Shown: piece after piece, positions 39,721 through 48,612 of the stretch | How the letters are laid out: the number at the start of each line of letters is the position of its first letter | Position numbering within the stretch: the stretch's first letter is position 1 | DNA from: Streptomyces hyaluromycini | Lineage (GTDB): Bacteria > Actinomycetota > Actinomycetes > Streptomycetales > Streptomycetaceae | Direction of reading: 5' to 3' | Assembly: GCF_002217755.1 (NCBI RefSeq) | Contig: NZ_BCFL01000022.1 | Coordinates: 62,001 to 126,000, forward strand | DNA: 64,000 nucleotides | The notes under the pieces: generated by a model | Told to the model about the DNA's origin: nothing | Database searches by the model: none | Seen by the model: only the letters and a program-made list of their open reading frames with translations | Made by a program: the position numbers and the translations under genes

Positions 39721-41742
39721 TTACTTGCCTTCCTGTCGTGCGGGCTTCCGGCCCCTGCCCAGGGCCCTGACCAGCGCGCGGCGCACCGGCAGCGGGAGCT
39801 TGCGGGCCAGTCGGCGGGCGACGCCCGGCCGGGCCTTTGGCCGGGGCGCGGCGGCGGCCTTGGCCTTCTTCGGAGCCGGCTTGGCGACCTTCAGGCCCTC
39901 GGGGGAGTTACGGACGACGAGCGGCAGCGTGAAGAAACGCGGCTCGGCGGCGTCCGCGACCAGGCACAGGGCGAGCCGCCAGCCGCCCTGCTGCAGCGAC
40001 CGCACCGGCAGCGGGGCGTCCAGCACAGCACCGCCGCCCTCGGCGGGCGACAGCGTGGCCGGCACCTCCAGCACCTCGGCGGCGGGCTTCGGACCGGTCA
40101 GCCGGACCGCCGCCTTGACGTCGCCGGTGACGTGGAACGGCAGCACGGCGCGCAGCCGGTCGCCGGCGACGGTGAAGTCCTCGGGCCGGAACTCGCCGAA
40201 GCCGAGCCGCTTGCCCGCCTGGTCGACGTCCAGGGCGAAGTTGTTCTTGACCGTCCAGTACGGCAGCACCCGGTGGCCGCCGACGACACCCGGGACGGGC
40301 AGCGCGGGGAGCGGGTCCTTGGACACCGGGAACAGCCGGTGCTCTCGCGTCCAGCCGCCGATCGTCAGGCGCACGAACGCGTCCCACAGCCCGGGCGGCA
40401 GCGGGGTGCCGCTGGCGGCGGTGGCCGGGTTCACGGCGGCGGTGGCCTTCACGACCAGGCGGACGCGGTCCGGCTCGCCCTCCACGGGCAGCGTCTCGCG
40501 GGTGATCTCGACCGGCTGGAAGAACTGCGCGTGCGTCTCGCGCTCGCGCATCATCAGGTCGACCCTGGCCCTCGCGAAGCGGGCGGCGGTGCCGCGCTCC
40601 AGCCGGGCGATCGCCTCCGCGGCCGTGGCGGCCGGGCCCTCGGGCTCGGTGCCCGAGGTGTCGGCCGGGTAGGTCTTGGGCGCGCCGCCGACGGCGTACT
40701 CGGCGCTGAACTCGATCTTCAGGGCGTCGCCGTCCCAGGTGACGCTCTGCGCGGCCGTCGAGGGGGCGATGGCCGCCTCCCACTCGGCGACGGCGAGCAC
40801 GTCCTCGTAGCGGCCGGCGCCGGCCAGCTCGGTGACCACTCGGTGGGCCGGCTCAAGGAGGACGAACACGGAGGGGCCCATGCGCTCGGCGATCACCTTG
40901 TGGATCTCGTCGAAGAGCTCCCTGCGGTAGTCGTCCGGCAGCTTCACGAACCGGTTGCCGCGCAGCCGCTCGCCCATCTCGCTGCGCAGCCAGCGGCGGA
41001 ACATGAGGTCGCGCCGGTGGCCGGGCTCGGTGTAGCGCTCGACGACGTCGAGGGCCTCACGGAGGTTCGCGAAGTAGCCGACCGGGTCGAAGCGCTGGAA
41101 GCCGGCGTTGGAGGCGTCGTCCCGCTTGAGGTGGTAGTAGCAGACATAGTCGCTGAGCACGGAGATGTTCGACGCGCGCAGGTACGCCTCGGCGACGAAG
41201 ACATGGTCCTCCAGCCGCCTGCGGCCCTCGGGGAAGCGCAGCCCGATGCGGTCCAGGAAGGACCGGCGCAGCATCTTGTGCGGGGTCAGGCTGTCCATCA
41301 GCGGGGCGTTCTCGACGGTGGCCCGCGGGTGGTTGCGCCGGAACAGCTCCACCGGCACCGGTCGGCCCTTGCCGGCCATCTTGCCGATGATCAGGTCGGC
41401 CTCGTTCTCGACGCCGTAGTTGTACATCCGCTCCAGGGCCTCGTCGCCCAGGAAGTCGTCGTTGTCGACGAACATCACGAACTCGCCCTTGGACGCGGCG
41501 ATGCCCACGTTGCGGGGCTTGCCGGACCAGCCGGAGGGCTCCTGGTGGATGACGTGCACGTGCGGGTGCTCGGCGGCGACGGCGTCGAGCCGGGCCGGTG
41601 TCTCGTCGCTGGACCCGTCGTCCACGAAGATCACTTCGTACTCGTCGCTCGGCAGCGACTGCCGCAGCACCGAGGCGATGCAGTCCTCGATATAGGGCCC
41701 CGGGTTGTACACAGGGACGACAACACTGACTTTGACCGGCAT
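39721..41742 (-). CDS. Family 2 glycosyltransferase with long C-terminal domain (cell-envelope glycopolymer)
   Basis: 673 residues from the ATG at 41742. GT-A domain at about 1-230: VSVVVPVYNPGPYIEDCI, VDDGSSD, DNDDF (metal-binding DxD region) and RRLEDHVF (acid motif). A helical part follows, then two Ig-like beta domains (about 340-620), as in TarS/TarP- or CgT-like wall-polymer glycosyltransferases, and a basic Lys/Arg/Pro-rich C-terminus (about 625-673), possibly for membrane or wall contact. No membrane helices. With the rml genes around it, it probably adds rhamnose or another sugar to a teichoic-acid-like polymer. Donor and acceptor are inferred, not shown. Confidence 0.82.
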   Translation of the reverse strand: MPVKVSVVVPVYNPGPYIEDCIASVLRQSLPSDEYEVIFVDDGSSDETPARLDAVAAEHPHVHVIHQEPSGWSGKPRNVGIAASKGEFVMFVDNDDFLGDEALERMYNYGVENEADLIIGKMAGKGRPVPVELFRRNHPRATVENAPLMDSLTPHKMLRRSFLDRIGLRFPEGRRRLEDHVFVAEAYLRASNISVLSDYVCYYHLKRDDASNAGFQRFDPVGYFANLREALDVVERYTEPGHRRDLMFRRWLRSEMGERLRGNRFVKLPDDYRRELFDEIHKVIAERMGPSVFVLLEPAHRVVTELAGAGRYEDVLAVAEWEAAIAPSTAAQSVTWDGDALKIEFSAEYAVGGAPKTYPADTSGTEPEGPAATAAEAIARLERGTAARFARARVDLMMRERETHAQFFQPVEITRETLPVEGEPDRVRLVVKATAAVNPATAASGTPLPPGLWDAFVRLTIGGWTREHRLFPVSKDPLPALPVPGVVGGHRVLPYWTVKNNFALDVDQAGKRLGFGEFRPEDFTVAGDRLRAVLPFHVTGDVKAAVRLTGPKPAAEVLEVPATLSPAEGGGAVLDAPLPVRSLQQGGWRLALCLVADAAEPRFFTLPLVVRNSPEGLKVAKPAPKKAKAAAAPRPKARPGVARRLARKLPLPVRRALVRALGRGRKPARQEGK

Positions 41743-41951
41743 CCGGCTTCCTAGCCCCCTGGGATAAGCCGCCCATTTGCCTGGACGGCATCTACTTGTG
41801 GGCGAATGCTAACCCGGCCCTGTCCTCGGGCGGATCCCGCCTGAGGGTAAGACCGGGTTGTGAAGCGTCATCCGTGCGTCAAAAGACCTGCTCAGACGGG
41901 GTCTCGGTCGTGGTCCGAGCCGCGGTGCCGGTCGCGGTCCGGGTCGCGGTC

Positions 41952-42536
41952 TCAGCCATGGGTCTTGGCGAGCAGCTCCAGGACCTCGGCCGTGCTGCCG
42001 GACTCGCCGAGCCGCGGGAAGATCCGCTCGACGCTGTTGCGGTGCGCCTCGGCGTCGGCGTCGGCCATCGCGTCCGTCGCGAGCGTCACGTGGTAGCCGT
42101 GCGCGTAGGCGTCGCGGGCGGTGGACTCCACGCCGATGCTGGTGGCGATGCCGGTCAGCACGATCTGGGTGACGCCCCGGCGGCGCAGCTGGACGTCCAG
42201 GCCGGTGCCGTGGAAGGCGCTCCAGTTGTGCTTGGTGACGTGGATGTCGCCGTCGCGGCCGGAGAGCTCGTCGACGACGACGTCCCAGCCCTCCGGGAAG
42301 GCGAGGCCGCGCGCCTGGCGCTCGGTGCGGCCCGGGACGGCGTCGGCGAAGTCGGCGGCGAAGGAGACCCGGACCAGGACCACGGGCAGGTCCTGGGCGC
42401 GGAAGGCGTCGGCGAGCTCCACCGTGCGGGCCACCACCTCGGGTCCGGTGTGCGGCTGGGTGGGCATGCCCACGATGCCCTGCTGGAGGTCGATGACGAC
42501 AAGGGCGGTGCGCGGGTCGAGCGTGCTCAGAGACAT
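41952..42536 (-). CDS. Isochorismatase-like hydrolase lacking the usual Cys
   Basis: 194 residues from the ATG at 42536. Catalytic Asp in ALVVIDLQQGIVG and Lys in HVTKHNWSAF are present. At the nucleophile loop the family normally has a Cys (for example TNVCVEST); here it reads GIATSIGVESTARDA, with Gly at that position. That rules out the Cys-dependent amidase/nicotinamidase mechanism; true isochorismatases also lack the Cys. Such proteins are common next to MarR regulators in Streptomyces. It is the last gene of the MarR-MFS fragment-isochorismatase operon. Confidence 0.82.
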   Translation of the reverse strand: MSLSTLDPRTALVVIDLQQGIVGMPTQPHTGPEVVARTVELADAFRAQDLPVVLVRVSFAADFADAVPGRTERQARGLAFPEGWDVVVDELSGRDGDIHVTKHNWSAFHGTGLDVQLRRRGVTQIVLTGIATSIGVESTARDAYAHGYHVTLATDAMADADAEAHRNSVERIFPRLGESGSTAEVLELLAKTHG

Positions 42537-42544
42537 GGGGCGGA

Positions 42545-42994
42545 TCAGGCCTTTCGGGGGGCTTGACGGGGTTGGGGGGTGAGCCGGGCCAGCGAGCGGT
42601 CCGGCAGGGTGATCGCCAGCAGCAGTGCCGAGCCGGCGAGCATGAACAGGGCCAGGCCGTGCAGCCCGACCGTGGCGGCGCGGTGCGGGTAGAACGCCGC
42701 GGTGGCGGCGGAGGCACCCGGCGCGCCGAGGTGCATGAAGGTGCGCAGCAGTCCGGCGGCGGAACCGATCCGCTCTGGGTCGGCCTGCCGGTACAGCGCG
42801 GTCACCAGCCACACCGTCTCGTCGGGCGGGGCCCCGAAGGCGATGCCGATCGGCACCAGGGCCACCGCGATCATCGAGGAGTTGATCGGGTTCAGTACGG
42901 AACCCAGGACCATCGGCGCGATCAGCCGCCGGTCGAATCCGGCGGGGGCCGTGCGGGTGTCCTCGCGGGTGCCTGCGGTGAGCCTCGGTATCAC
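42545..42994 (-). pseudogene. MFS transporter gene with a large internal in-frame deletion
   Basis: The reading starts at a GTG at 42994 that overlaps the MarR stop (GTGA) and ends at 42545, giving 149 residues. The first helix of a DHA2-type transporter (LIAPMVLGSVLNPINSSMIA) and the start of the second half-loop (PDETVWLVTALYR) run straight into a C-terminal part (GSAAGLLRTFMHLGAPGASA, then LFMLAGSALLLAITLPD). A full family member has 450-500 residues and 14 helices. About 300 residues from the middle are missing without a frame break, so the product cannot be a working transporter. Confidence 0.75.
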
Positions 42995-43428
42995 GGGCGG
43001 GACAGTCGTTCCAGCAGCTCGATCGCGGTGAGCAGGGCCTGCCGCTCGTCCTCCGTGTACCGGTCCTGGAAGGCGCGGGCCAGCCACTCGTCGCGCGCCT
43101 GCCGGTTGCCCTCGACACGGGCCTGGCCGGCCTCGGTCAGGGTGACCAGCTGGCGACGGCCGTCGGTCGGGTCGGGGCTGCGGCGGATCAGGCCCTGCAG
43201 GTCGAGCGCGGCCAGGGTGGCCGCCATCGACTGCGGGCGCACCCCTTCCGCGGAGGCCAGCGCACTGGCCGTGGCCGCGCCGTGCTTCGACACCAGGGTG
43301 AGAGCCGACTCCTGCGACGGGGTGAGGTCCGCGTCCTGGGCGACCTCGCGGATACGGCGGCGCATCCTGCTGAACATCACGCGCAGGTCGCGCGCCGCGC
43401 GGGTCGCGGAATCGGAGATCTCTGCCAT
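42991..43428 (-). CDS. MarR-family transcriptional regulator
   Basis: 145 residues from the ATG at 43428. Winged helix at about 30-105: LTPSQESALTLVSKHGAATA, VRPQSMAATLAALDLQGLIR (recognition helix) and the wing RSPDPTDGRRQLVTL. Dimerisation helices lie at both ends. It likely represses its own operon and perhaps the divergent metallophosphoesterase through repeated AACTGTCC sites at 43455-43489. The stop overlaps the start of the truncated transporter gene by 4 bases. Confidence 0.9.
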   Translation of the reverse strand: MAEISDSATRAARDLRVMFSRMRRRIREVAQDADLTPSQESALTLVSKHGAATASALASAEGVRPQSMAATLAALDLQGLIRRSPDPTDGRRQLVTLTEAGQARVEGNRQARDEWLARAFQDRYTEDERQALLTAIELLERLSRP

Positions 43429-43454
43429 GCGCCCACCGTAGAACCGCCAGTCGC

Positions 43455-43489
43455 AACTGTCCAGCTGGAACTGTCCAGTCCGGACTGTT
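43455..43489. promoter_or_regulatory. Repeated half-sites, probable MarR operator
   Basis: AACTGTCCAG occurs twice in direct orientation (43455-43464 and 43469-43478), followed by GGACTGTT (43482-43489), an inverted near-copy. The sites lie 27-61 bases upstream of marR and 50-84 upstream of the divergent gene. Confidence 0.6.
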
Positions 43490-43538
43490 AAGCCTGGGCT
43501 GAAGATCTCGACGGGGGCCCTTGGCCTACGCTGGCCTG

Positions 43539-44051
43539 GTGCGCCTGCTCCTGACCTCCGACACGCACCTTCCGCTGCGCGCCAAGCGGCTCCCGGACCA
43601 GCTCCTCGCCGAGCTCCCGCGCGCGGACGTCGTCCTGCACGCCGGCGACTGGGTCGACGAGGCCACCCTCGACCTGCTGGAGAGCCGAAGCCGCCGCCTC
43701 ATCGGCGTGTACGGCAACAACGACGGCCCGGGCCTGCGCGCCCGGCTCCCCGAGATCGCCCGCGCCGACCTGGGCGGCCTGCGCTTCGGGGTGATCCACG
43801 AGACCGGCCCCGCCCAGGGCCGGGAGGCCCGCTGCGCCGCCCGCTTCCCGGACCTGGACGTCCTGGTCTTCGGGCACAGCCACATCCCGTGGGACAGCGC
43901 GGCCCCGGGCGGCCTGCGGCTGCTCAACCCCGGCTCCCCGACCGACCGCCGCCGCCAGCCCGACTGCACCTACCTCACGGCGACCGTCGCCGACGGCGCC
44001 CTCGCCGAGGTGACCCTGCACCGGCTGCCGCCGCGCCGGCCGGCGCCGTGA
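43539..44051 (+). CDS. Metallophosphoesterase (YfcE/MJ0936-like)
   Basis: 170 residues from the GTG at 43539, where the family N-terminus begins (VRLLLTSDTHLPL). There is no ribosome-binding site, but TACGCT at 43527-43532 would place the transcript start at the GTG, so the mRNA may be leaderless; a TTG at 43521 is the alternative. Metal-binding motifs are complete: DTH, HAGDW, GNNDG (usually GNHD) and GHSH. The size fits small phosphodiesterases acting on bis-p-nitrophenyl phosphate or cyclic nucleotides in vitro; the natural substrate is unknown. Confidence 0.85.
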   Translation: MRLLLTSDTHLPLRAKRLPDQLLAELPRADVVLHAGDWVDEATLDLLESRSRRLIGVYGNNDGPGLRARLPEIARADLGGLRFGVIHETGPAQGREARCAARFPDLDVLVFGHSHIPWDSAAPGGLRLLNPGSPTDRRRQPDCTYLTATVADGALAEVTLHRLPPRRPAP

Positions 44052-44082
44052 CGCGACGCACGGACGATCTCCGGGGGACCCG

Positions 44083-45537
44083 TCAGGGTGCGATCCCGAC
44101 CCCGTCGATCCTGCTCCACCGCTTCTCCTGCGCCGCCGTCATGGCGGGCCAGTGCAGCCCGCCCGGCCGCGGCCGGACCCGGGAGGCGTAGGAGGCGGGG
44201 CGGAACTCCGGGTCGTAGAAGCAGCCCGTGGCGTAGGTCCGGTCGAACGCGGCGCACGAGTCCGCGATCGTCCCGGGCGTCGGCTTCCGGCCCGTGCGCA
44301 CCCAACCGTCCAGCGCCGCAATGGAGTCGGCGTACTCCGCGTCGCTCAGCGCACTGTGCTCGGACTCGTGGGTGAACGTCTGCACGAGGTACCGGTCCCG
44401 GTGCGCGCCGCGCAGGGTGGCCCGGTAGGCCGCCTCGTGCTCCACGAACGCCGTCGGATCGTCGATCGCGTGCAGCGTGAGCACCGGGATCGACACCGTG
44501 CCGGTGAGATCACTGTCGTAGGACAGGTCGCGTACCGCCGTCGGATCGGCGCTGAACCGCCCGACCCCGGCGTTGAGCGCCTCGTCGTCGTGCGACCCCG
44601 AGTACCGCACGCCCTGGTTCGAGAACGGATCACGGCCGCCGAGCCGGTCGTGCACGATGTCCCGGAACGTGAAGACCGCGAACCGCAGATGCGACTCCAG
44701 GGTGCGCTCGGGGACGCCGGTGACGGCGAGGATGTCGTCGAGGTTGCGCTGCTGGAGGGCGGTGCGCTCCTGCGGGGCCGAGGCGTAGCCCGTGCACTCC
44801 TGGAGCCGGGCGCGCAGTCCGGCCGTCGTCAGCGTCGAGTCCGCGCGCAGCCCCTGCCACAGCGGGTACTGGGGTTCGGTCGGCCGGGGCATGTTGCGGC
44901 AGTAGTACTGGTAGACGACGCGGAGGTCGACGCGGTAGTCGTAACCCCGGGACCCGCCGCCGAGGACACCGCTGGTGAGCAGCGCCCCGTCGTAGGGTCC
45001 GCCCCGCCTGCCGTACACCTCGACGACCTTGGCGGCGACGTCCCCGCCCCAGGACTGGCCGTGCACATAAGTCCGCCGCGGCTGCCCGAAGTTCGCGACG
45101 AACAGCCGGCGCACGTTCTCGGTGTCCTCGGCGGCCATGCGGGTGCCGTAGCCGCCCCTGCGGTACGACGAACCCGCCCAGGCGTACCCCTCCTTCACCA
45201 TCACCGACCAGCGGGCCAGGTCGTCGACGCTGCGCGCCGGGTCCGAGCCGGTGCCGAGGTCGGGGCCGCCGTGGGCGTGCACGACCAGGGAGCCGTTCCA
45301 GTGCTCGGGGACGGCGATGGCGTAGTAGGCGCCGTGCGCGTCCTGGCCGGTGTAACAGGTGGCCCTGCCGTCGAGTTCCGCCGGGCAGGAGACGGCGGCC
45401 GGCGGTGCTGTCTCCGCCTGCGCGGGAGGGGCGCCGGCGAAGGCGGCGGTGAGGGCCGCCGCCAGCGAGGCGAGCAGTCCGGTACGCCGGTGGCGGCTGG
45501 TCCGGCGGACCCGTGCGGGGGTTCTCGACCTGTCCAA
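44083..45537 (-). CDS. Secreted alpha/beta-hydrolase
   Basis: 484 residues from the ATG at 45537. A basic start (RVRRTSRHRR) and hydrophobic stretch end in APPAQA near residue 41, a secretion signal. The nucleophile elbow is GQSWGG, preceded by the oxyanion-region HAHGGPD; the acid is probably the Asp in HAIDDPTAF and the base His in THESEHSALS. Several Cys (for example CPAELDGRATC, CRNM, CTGY, CAAF, CFYD) suggest disulfides. It resembles extracellular esterases of the tannase/feruloyl-esterase and depolymerase groups. Substrate unknown. It is convergent with the metallophosphoesterase (32-base gap). Confidence 0.8.
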   Translation of the reverse strand: MDRSRTPARVRRTSRHRRTGLLASLAAALTAAFAGAPPAQAETAPPAAVSCPAELDGRATCYTGQDAHGAYYAIAVPEHWNGSLVVHAHGGPDLGTGSDPARSVDDLARWSVMVKEGYAWAGSSYRRGGYGTRMAAEDTENVRRLFVANFGQPRRTYVHGQSWGGDVAAKVVEVYGRRGGPYDGALLTSGVLGGGSRGYDYRVDLRVVYQYYCRNMPRPTEPQYPLWQGLRADSTLTTAGLRARLQECTGYASAPQERTALQQRNLDDILAVTGVPERTLESHLRFAVFTFRDIVHDRLGGRDPFSNQGVRYSGSHDDEALNAGVGRFSADPTAVRDLSYDSDLTGTVSIPVLTLHAIDDPTAFVEHEAAYRATLRGAHRDRYLVQTFTHESEHSALSDAEYADSIAALDGWVRTGRKPTPGTIADSCAAFDRTYATGCFYDPEFRPASYASRVRPRPGGLHWPAMTAAQEKRWSRIDGVGIAP

Positions 45538-45658
45538 GGCGCGGCTCCCTGTCCTCGGCGGCGCACCTTCGCGCCGTCCGCGGCGATGCTAGGGAACGGG
45601 CCGGGACCCGAACCATGGCCCGGGCGTTGTGTTCATAGTGTTCGGCGGACGGAACACC

Positions 45659-46303
45659 TCACCGGAGCCCCGCGCGGTGCCGCCGGCGCCGGCACAGCCG
45701 TGCCGCCGCCACCGTGAGCACGGCGAGCACGGCGGCCACCGCCGCGGCCCGCTTGGCCACCGGCACCCCGGCCGTACGCAGCAGGTCGAGCGGCTGGGCC
45801 GGTACGGCGTCCCCGAAGTCCTCGCCCGGCGGCTCCGGTTCGCCGCCGGGGCCGGGCGGTCGCTCGGCCAGCCGGGCCGCGAGGCAGTCCGCGAACTGTC
45901 CCACCAGCCGGTCGCCCACCTCCGACAGCACCCCGCGCCCGAACTGCGCGGGGCGGCCGGTCACCGTGAGGTCGGTGCGGACCGACACCGCGGTACCGCC
46001 GTCGCGTTCGGCGAGCGTCGCGGTGACCTTCGCCCTGGCCGTGCCCTGCCCGCGGGTCTCCCGGCCGCTCGCCACCAGCACCATCCGGTGCGCCGACCCG
46101 TCCTGCTCCTCGAAGACCGCCGTGCCCCGGTAGGCCACCGTGACCGGGCCGACCCTGACCTTCACCGAGCCGGTCACCGTCCTGCCGTCGTAGTCCTCGA
46201 CCACCGCGCCCGGCAGACAGGGCGCGACCCGCTCGATGTCCAGAAGCGCGTGCCAGGCCTCGTCGACCGGGACGGGGACGGTGAACTCGTGGTGCAGTTC
46301 CAT
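45659..46303 (-). CDS. coxG: CoxG-like SRPBCC protein with C-terminal membrane anchor
   Basis: 214 residues from the ATG at 46303, with GGAGGAGTG upstream. Residues 1-150 are an SRPBCC domain of the carbon monoxide dehydrogenase subunit G type (ELHHEFTVPVPVDEAWHALL, CLPGAVVEDYDG, GPVTVAYRGTAVF). A Pro/Gly/Glu linker leads to a C-terminal helix (AAAVAAVLAVLTVAAA) and a basic tail, so it is probably membrane-anchored. In Oligotropha CoxG is thought to recruit the CO dehydrogenase to the membrane. It is the last gene of the molybdenum-hydroxylase operon. Confidence 0.85.
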   Translation of the reverse strand: MELHHEFTVPVPVDEAWHALLDIERVAPCLPGAVVEDYDGRTVTGSVKVRVGPVTVAYRGTAVFEEQDGSAHRMVLVASGRETRGQGTARAKVTATLAERDGGTAVSVRTDLTVTGRPAQFGRGVLSEVGDRLVGQFADCLAARLAERPPGPGGEPEPPGEDFGDAVPAQPLDLLRTAGVPVAKRAAAVAAVLAVLTVAAARLCRRRRHRAGLR

Positions 46304-46331
46304 GACTCACTCCTCCTGGCGGTCAGCCTGG

Positions 46332-47438
46332 TCAGCGGACGGCGGGTGCGTGGATGGCGCCGGTGGTCGTGGCCAGGGGCGCACCCGTGCCGCCCCAGCG
46401 CAGGGCGACGATCTCGGCGGCGACGGACACGGCCACTTCCTCGGGGGTACGGGCGCCGAGGTCGAGGCCCAGCGGCGAGCGCAGCCGGGACAGTTCGGCC
46501 TCGGTGAGACCGGCCCCGGCCAGCCGCGCGCGCCGCTCGTCGTGGGTCCTGCGGCTGCCCATCGCCCCGATGTAGGCGGCCGGCCGGCGCAGCGCCTCCT
46601 CCAGCAGCGGCACGTCGAACTTCGGGTCGTGGGTGAGGACGCAGATCACCGTGCGCTCGTCGGTGTCCGTGCCGCTCAGGTAGCGGTGCGGCCAGTCGAC
46701 GACGACCTCGACGGCCGCGGGGAACCGTTTGGGTGTGGCGAAGACCGGACGGGCGTCGCAGACGGTGACCCGGTAGCCGAGGAAGTCGCCGATGCGGGCC
46801 ACCGCGGCCGCGTAGTCGATGGCGCCGAAGACCAGCATGCGGGGCGGTGGCGCGAACGACTGGAGGAACACCGTCACCGCGTCTTCACGGCGTTCGCCGT
46901 GCGGGCCGTAGTGTCTCAGGACTGAGGCGCCGAGCGCGAGTTCACCGCGCGCGTCCGCAGTGACGGCGACGTCCAGGCCGCCGGCCCCGAGACTGCCGGC
47001 CGCCCGGTGCGGCCAGACGGCGAGCGTGGCCCCCCGCGGCGCGGGTCCGTCCACCACCGTGGCCACGGTCACCGGCTCGCCCCCGGCGACGGACGCGGCG
47101 ACCGCGCCGAACGCCGGGTCGGAGCCGGCGGTCACCGGCCGGACCAGCAGGGTGATCTCGCCCCCGCAGGTCAGCCCGACCGCGAACGCGTCCTCGTCGC
47201 TGTAGCCGAAGGTCTCCAGCCGGGGCTCGCCGGTCGCGACGACCTCCTGTGCCAGCTCGAAGACGGCGCCCTCGACACAGCCGCCGGACACGCTGCCCAC
47301 CACCTCGTCGTCCGGCCCCACGGCCATGGCCGCACCGGGGCCGCGCGGCGCGCTGCGGCTGACCGCGACCACCGTGGCCAGGCCGAACGGGATCCCGGCC
47401 GCGTGCCAGCCGGCCAGCGTCGGCAGAATCTCACGCAC
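46332..47438 (-). CDS. coxI: XdhC/CoxI-family maturation factor
   Basis: 368 residues from a GTG at 47438 with GGGAG 7 bases upstream. The N-terminal XdhC domain has VVAVSRSAPRGPGAAM and GSVSGGCVEGAV (conserved Cys); the C-terminal Rossmann domain has MLVFGAIDYAAAVARIG, then DPKFDVPLLEEAL and AAYIGAMGSRRTH. The family binds and sulfurates or inserts the molybdopterin cofactor into molybdenum hydroxylases. Overlap of 8 bases with the coxE-like gene supports co-translation. Confidence 0.88.
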   Translation of the reverse strand: MREILPTLAGWHAAGIPFGLATVVAVSRSAPRGPGAAMAVGPDDEVVGSVSGGCVEGAVFELAQEVVATGEPRLETFGYSDEDAFAVGLTCGGEITLLVRPVTAGSDPAFGAVAASVAGGEPVTVATVVDGPAPRGATLAVWPHRAAGSLGAGGLDVAVTADARGELALGASVLRHYGPHGERREDAVTVFLQSFAPPPRMLVFGAIDYAAAVARIGDFLGYRVTVCDARPVFATPKRFPAAVEVVVDWPHRYLSGTDTDERTVICVLTHDPKFDVPLLEEALRRPAAYIGAMGSRRTHDERRARLAGAGLTEAELSRLRSPLGLDLGARTPEEVAVSVAAEIVALRWGGTGAPLATTTGAIHAPAVR

Positions 47439-48606
47439 CGTCCGCTCCCTTCCCCGGTACCGCACCGTCCCGCGCCCCGCGCACCACCGCGGCGAGCCGC
47501 TCAAGGGCGGCCAGACTGTGCCCCGCCACGAAGGAGTCGACGCTGGGCAGCGCCGCCGCCATCCCGGCCGCCAGCGGCGCGTAACCGGGCCGCGCCTTGC
47601 GCGGGTTCGCCCAGACCACCTGGTGCGCCAGGGCGTGCAGCCGGCGCATCTGCCGGCCGAGCAGCTCCGGATCGCCGCGCTCCCAGCCGTCCGAGAGCAG
47701 GACGACGATCGCGCCCCGCGCCATGCCGCGCTGCCCCCACCGGTTGAGGAACTCGCGCAGCAGCTCGCCGAGTCGGGTGCCGCCGCGCCAGTCCGGCACG
47801 GCCGCCGCGACCTCCGCCATCGCCAGATCGGGGTCCCGGTGCGACAGCTCGCGGGTCACCCGGGTCAGCCGGGTGCCGACGGTGAACACCTCCGTGCGGC
47901 CCGCGCGCACCGCCGCGTGCGCGAACCGCAGCAGCGCGTCGGCGTACGGCCCCATCGAACCGCTCACGTCGACGAGCAGCACCACCCGGCGCGGTCGCGC
48001 CACCCGCGCGTGCCGCCGCAGCAGGGCAGGCTCCCCGCCGCGCCGGAGCAACTCCCGTACCGTGCGCCGCGGATCGACCTCCCCGCGCCGGGCGGGTCGG
48101 CGCCGCGCCGACCGCCTGGTCTGCCCCTCCAGCGTGAACGCGGCCAGCAGACGGCGCAGTTGGGCCCGCTCGGCGGCGTCCAGCTCGGTGACGTCACGGT
48201 GCCGCAGCACCTCGGCGGAACTGGCGAGGACGGCCGTGGGCGGACCCGGCGGCTCGCTCCCGCCACCGGCACGGGGTGCACCGGCCGCCTCCCGCACCAC
48301 GAGCCGCAGCCGCGGCGAGGGGGCGGTGCGCACCGGCTGCCGGACGGGTGGTGCGCCGACCGCCCCGAAGTATGCCGCGAACACCCGCTCGTAGCGCTCC
48401 AGGTCGTCATGGCCGCCGCACAGCGTCGCCCGCCCCGCCCAGTACACGTCCGAGCGCAGCCCCGGCCGCAGCGCGGCCACGGCGCGCAGGAACGCGTACC
48501 CGCGCTCGGCGCTCGCGTCCACCCCCGCCGCCCGCAACGCCCTGACGAAACCGAGCAGTACGGCATCCGCCGGCACCCCGGCCGTCCTCGCCGGTGACGC
48601 GCCCAT
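47431..48606 (-). CDS. coxE: CoxE-like VWA domain protein
   Basis: 391 residues from the ATG at 48606. The N-terminal half is helical and Arg-rich. The C-terminal half (about 205-385) is a von Willebrand A domain with an intact metal site: DVSGSMG, the Thr in RGGTRLGELL, and SDGWERGD. CoxE works with the MoxR-type ATPase CoxD in maturation of CO dehydrogenase-type enzymes, probably building the active-site metal cluster or chaperoning the enzyme. It sits between the coxD- and coxI-like genes, the usual order. Confidence 0.88.
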   Translation of the reverse strand: MGASPARTAGVPADAVLLGFVRALRAAGVDASAERGYAFLRAVAALRPGLRSDVYWAGRATLCGGHDDLERYERVFAAYFGAVGAPPVRQPVRTAPSPRLRLVVREAAGAPRAGGGSEPPGPPTAVLASSAEVLRHRDVTELDAAERAQLRRLLAAFTLEGQTRRSARRRPARRGEVDPRRTVRELLRRGGEPALLRRHARVARPRRVVLLVDVSGSMGPYADALLRFAHAAVRAGRTEVFTVGTRLTRVTRELSHRDPDLAMAEVAAAVPDWRGGTRLGELLREFLNRWGQRGMARGAIVVLLSDGWERGDPELLGRQMRRLHALAHQVVWANPRKARPGYAPLAAGMAAALPSVDSFVAGHSLAALERLAAVVRGARDGAVPGKGADGA

Positions 48607-48612
48607 GCCCGG

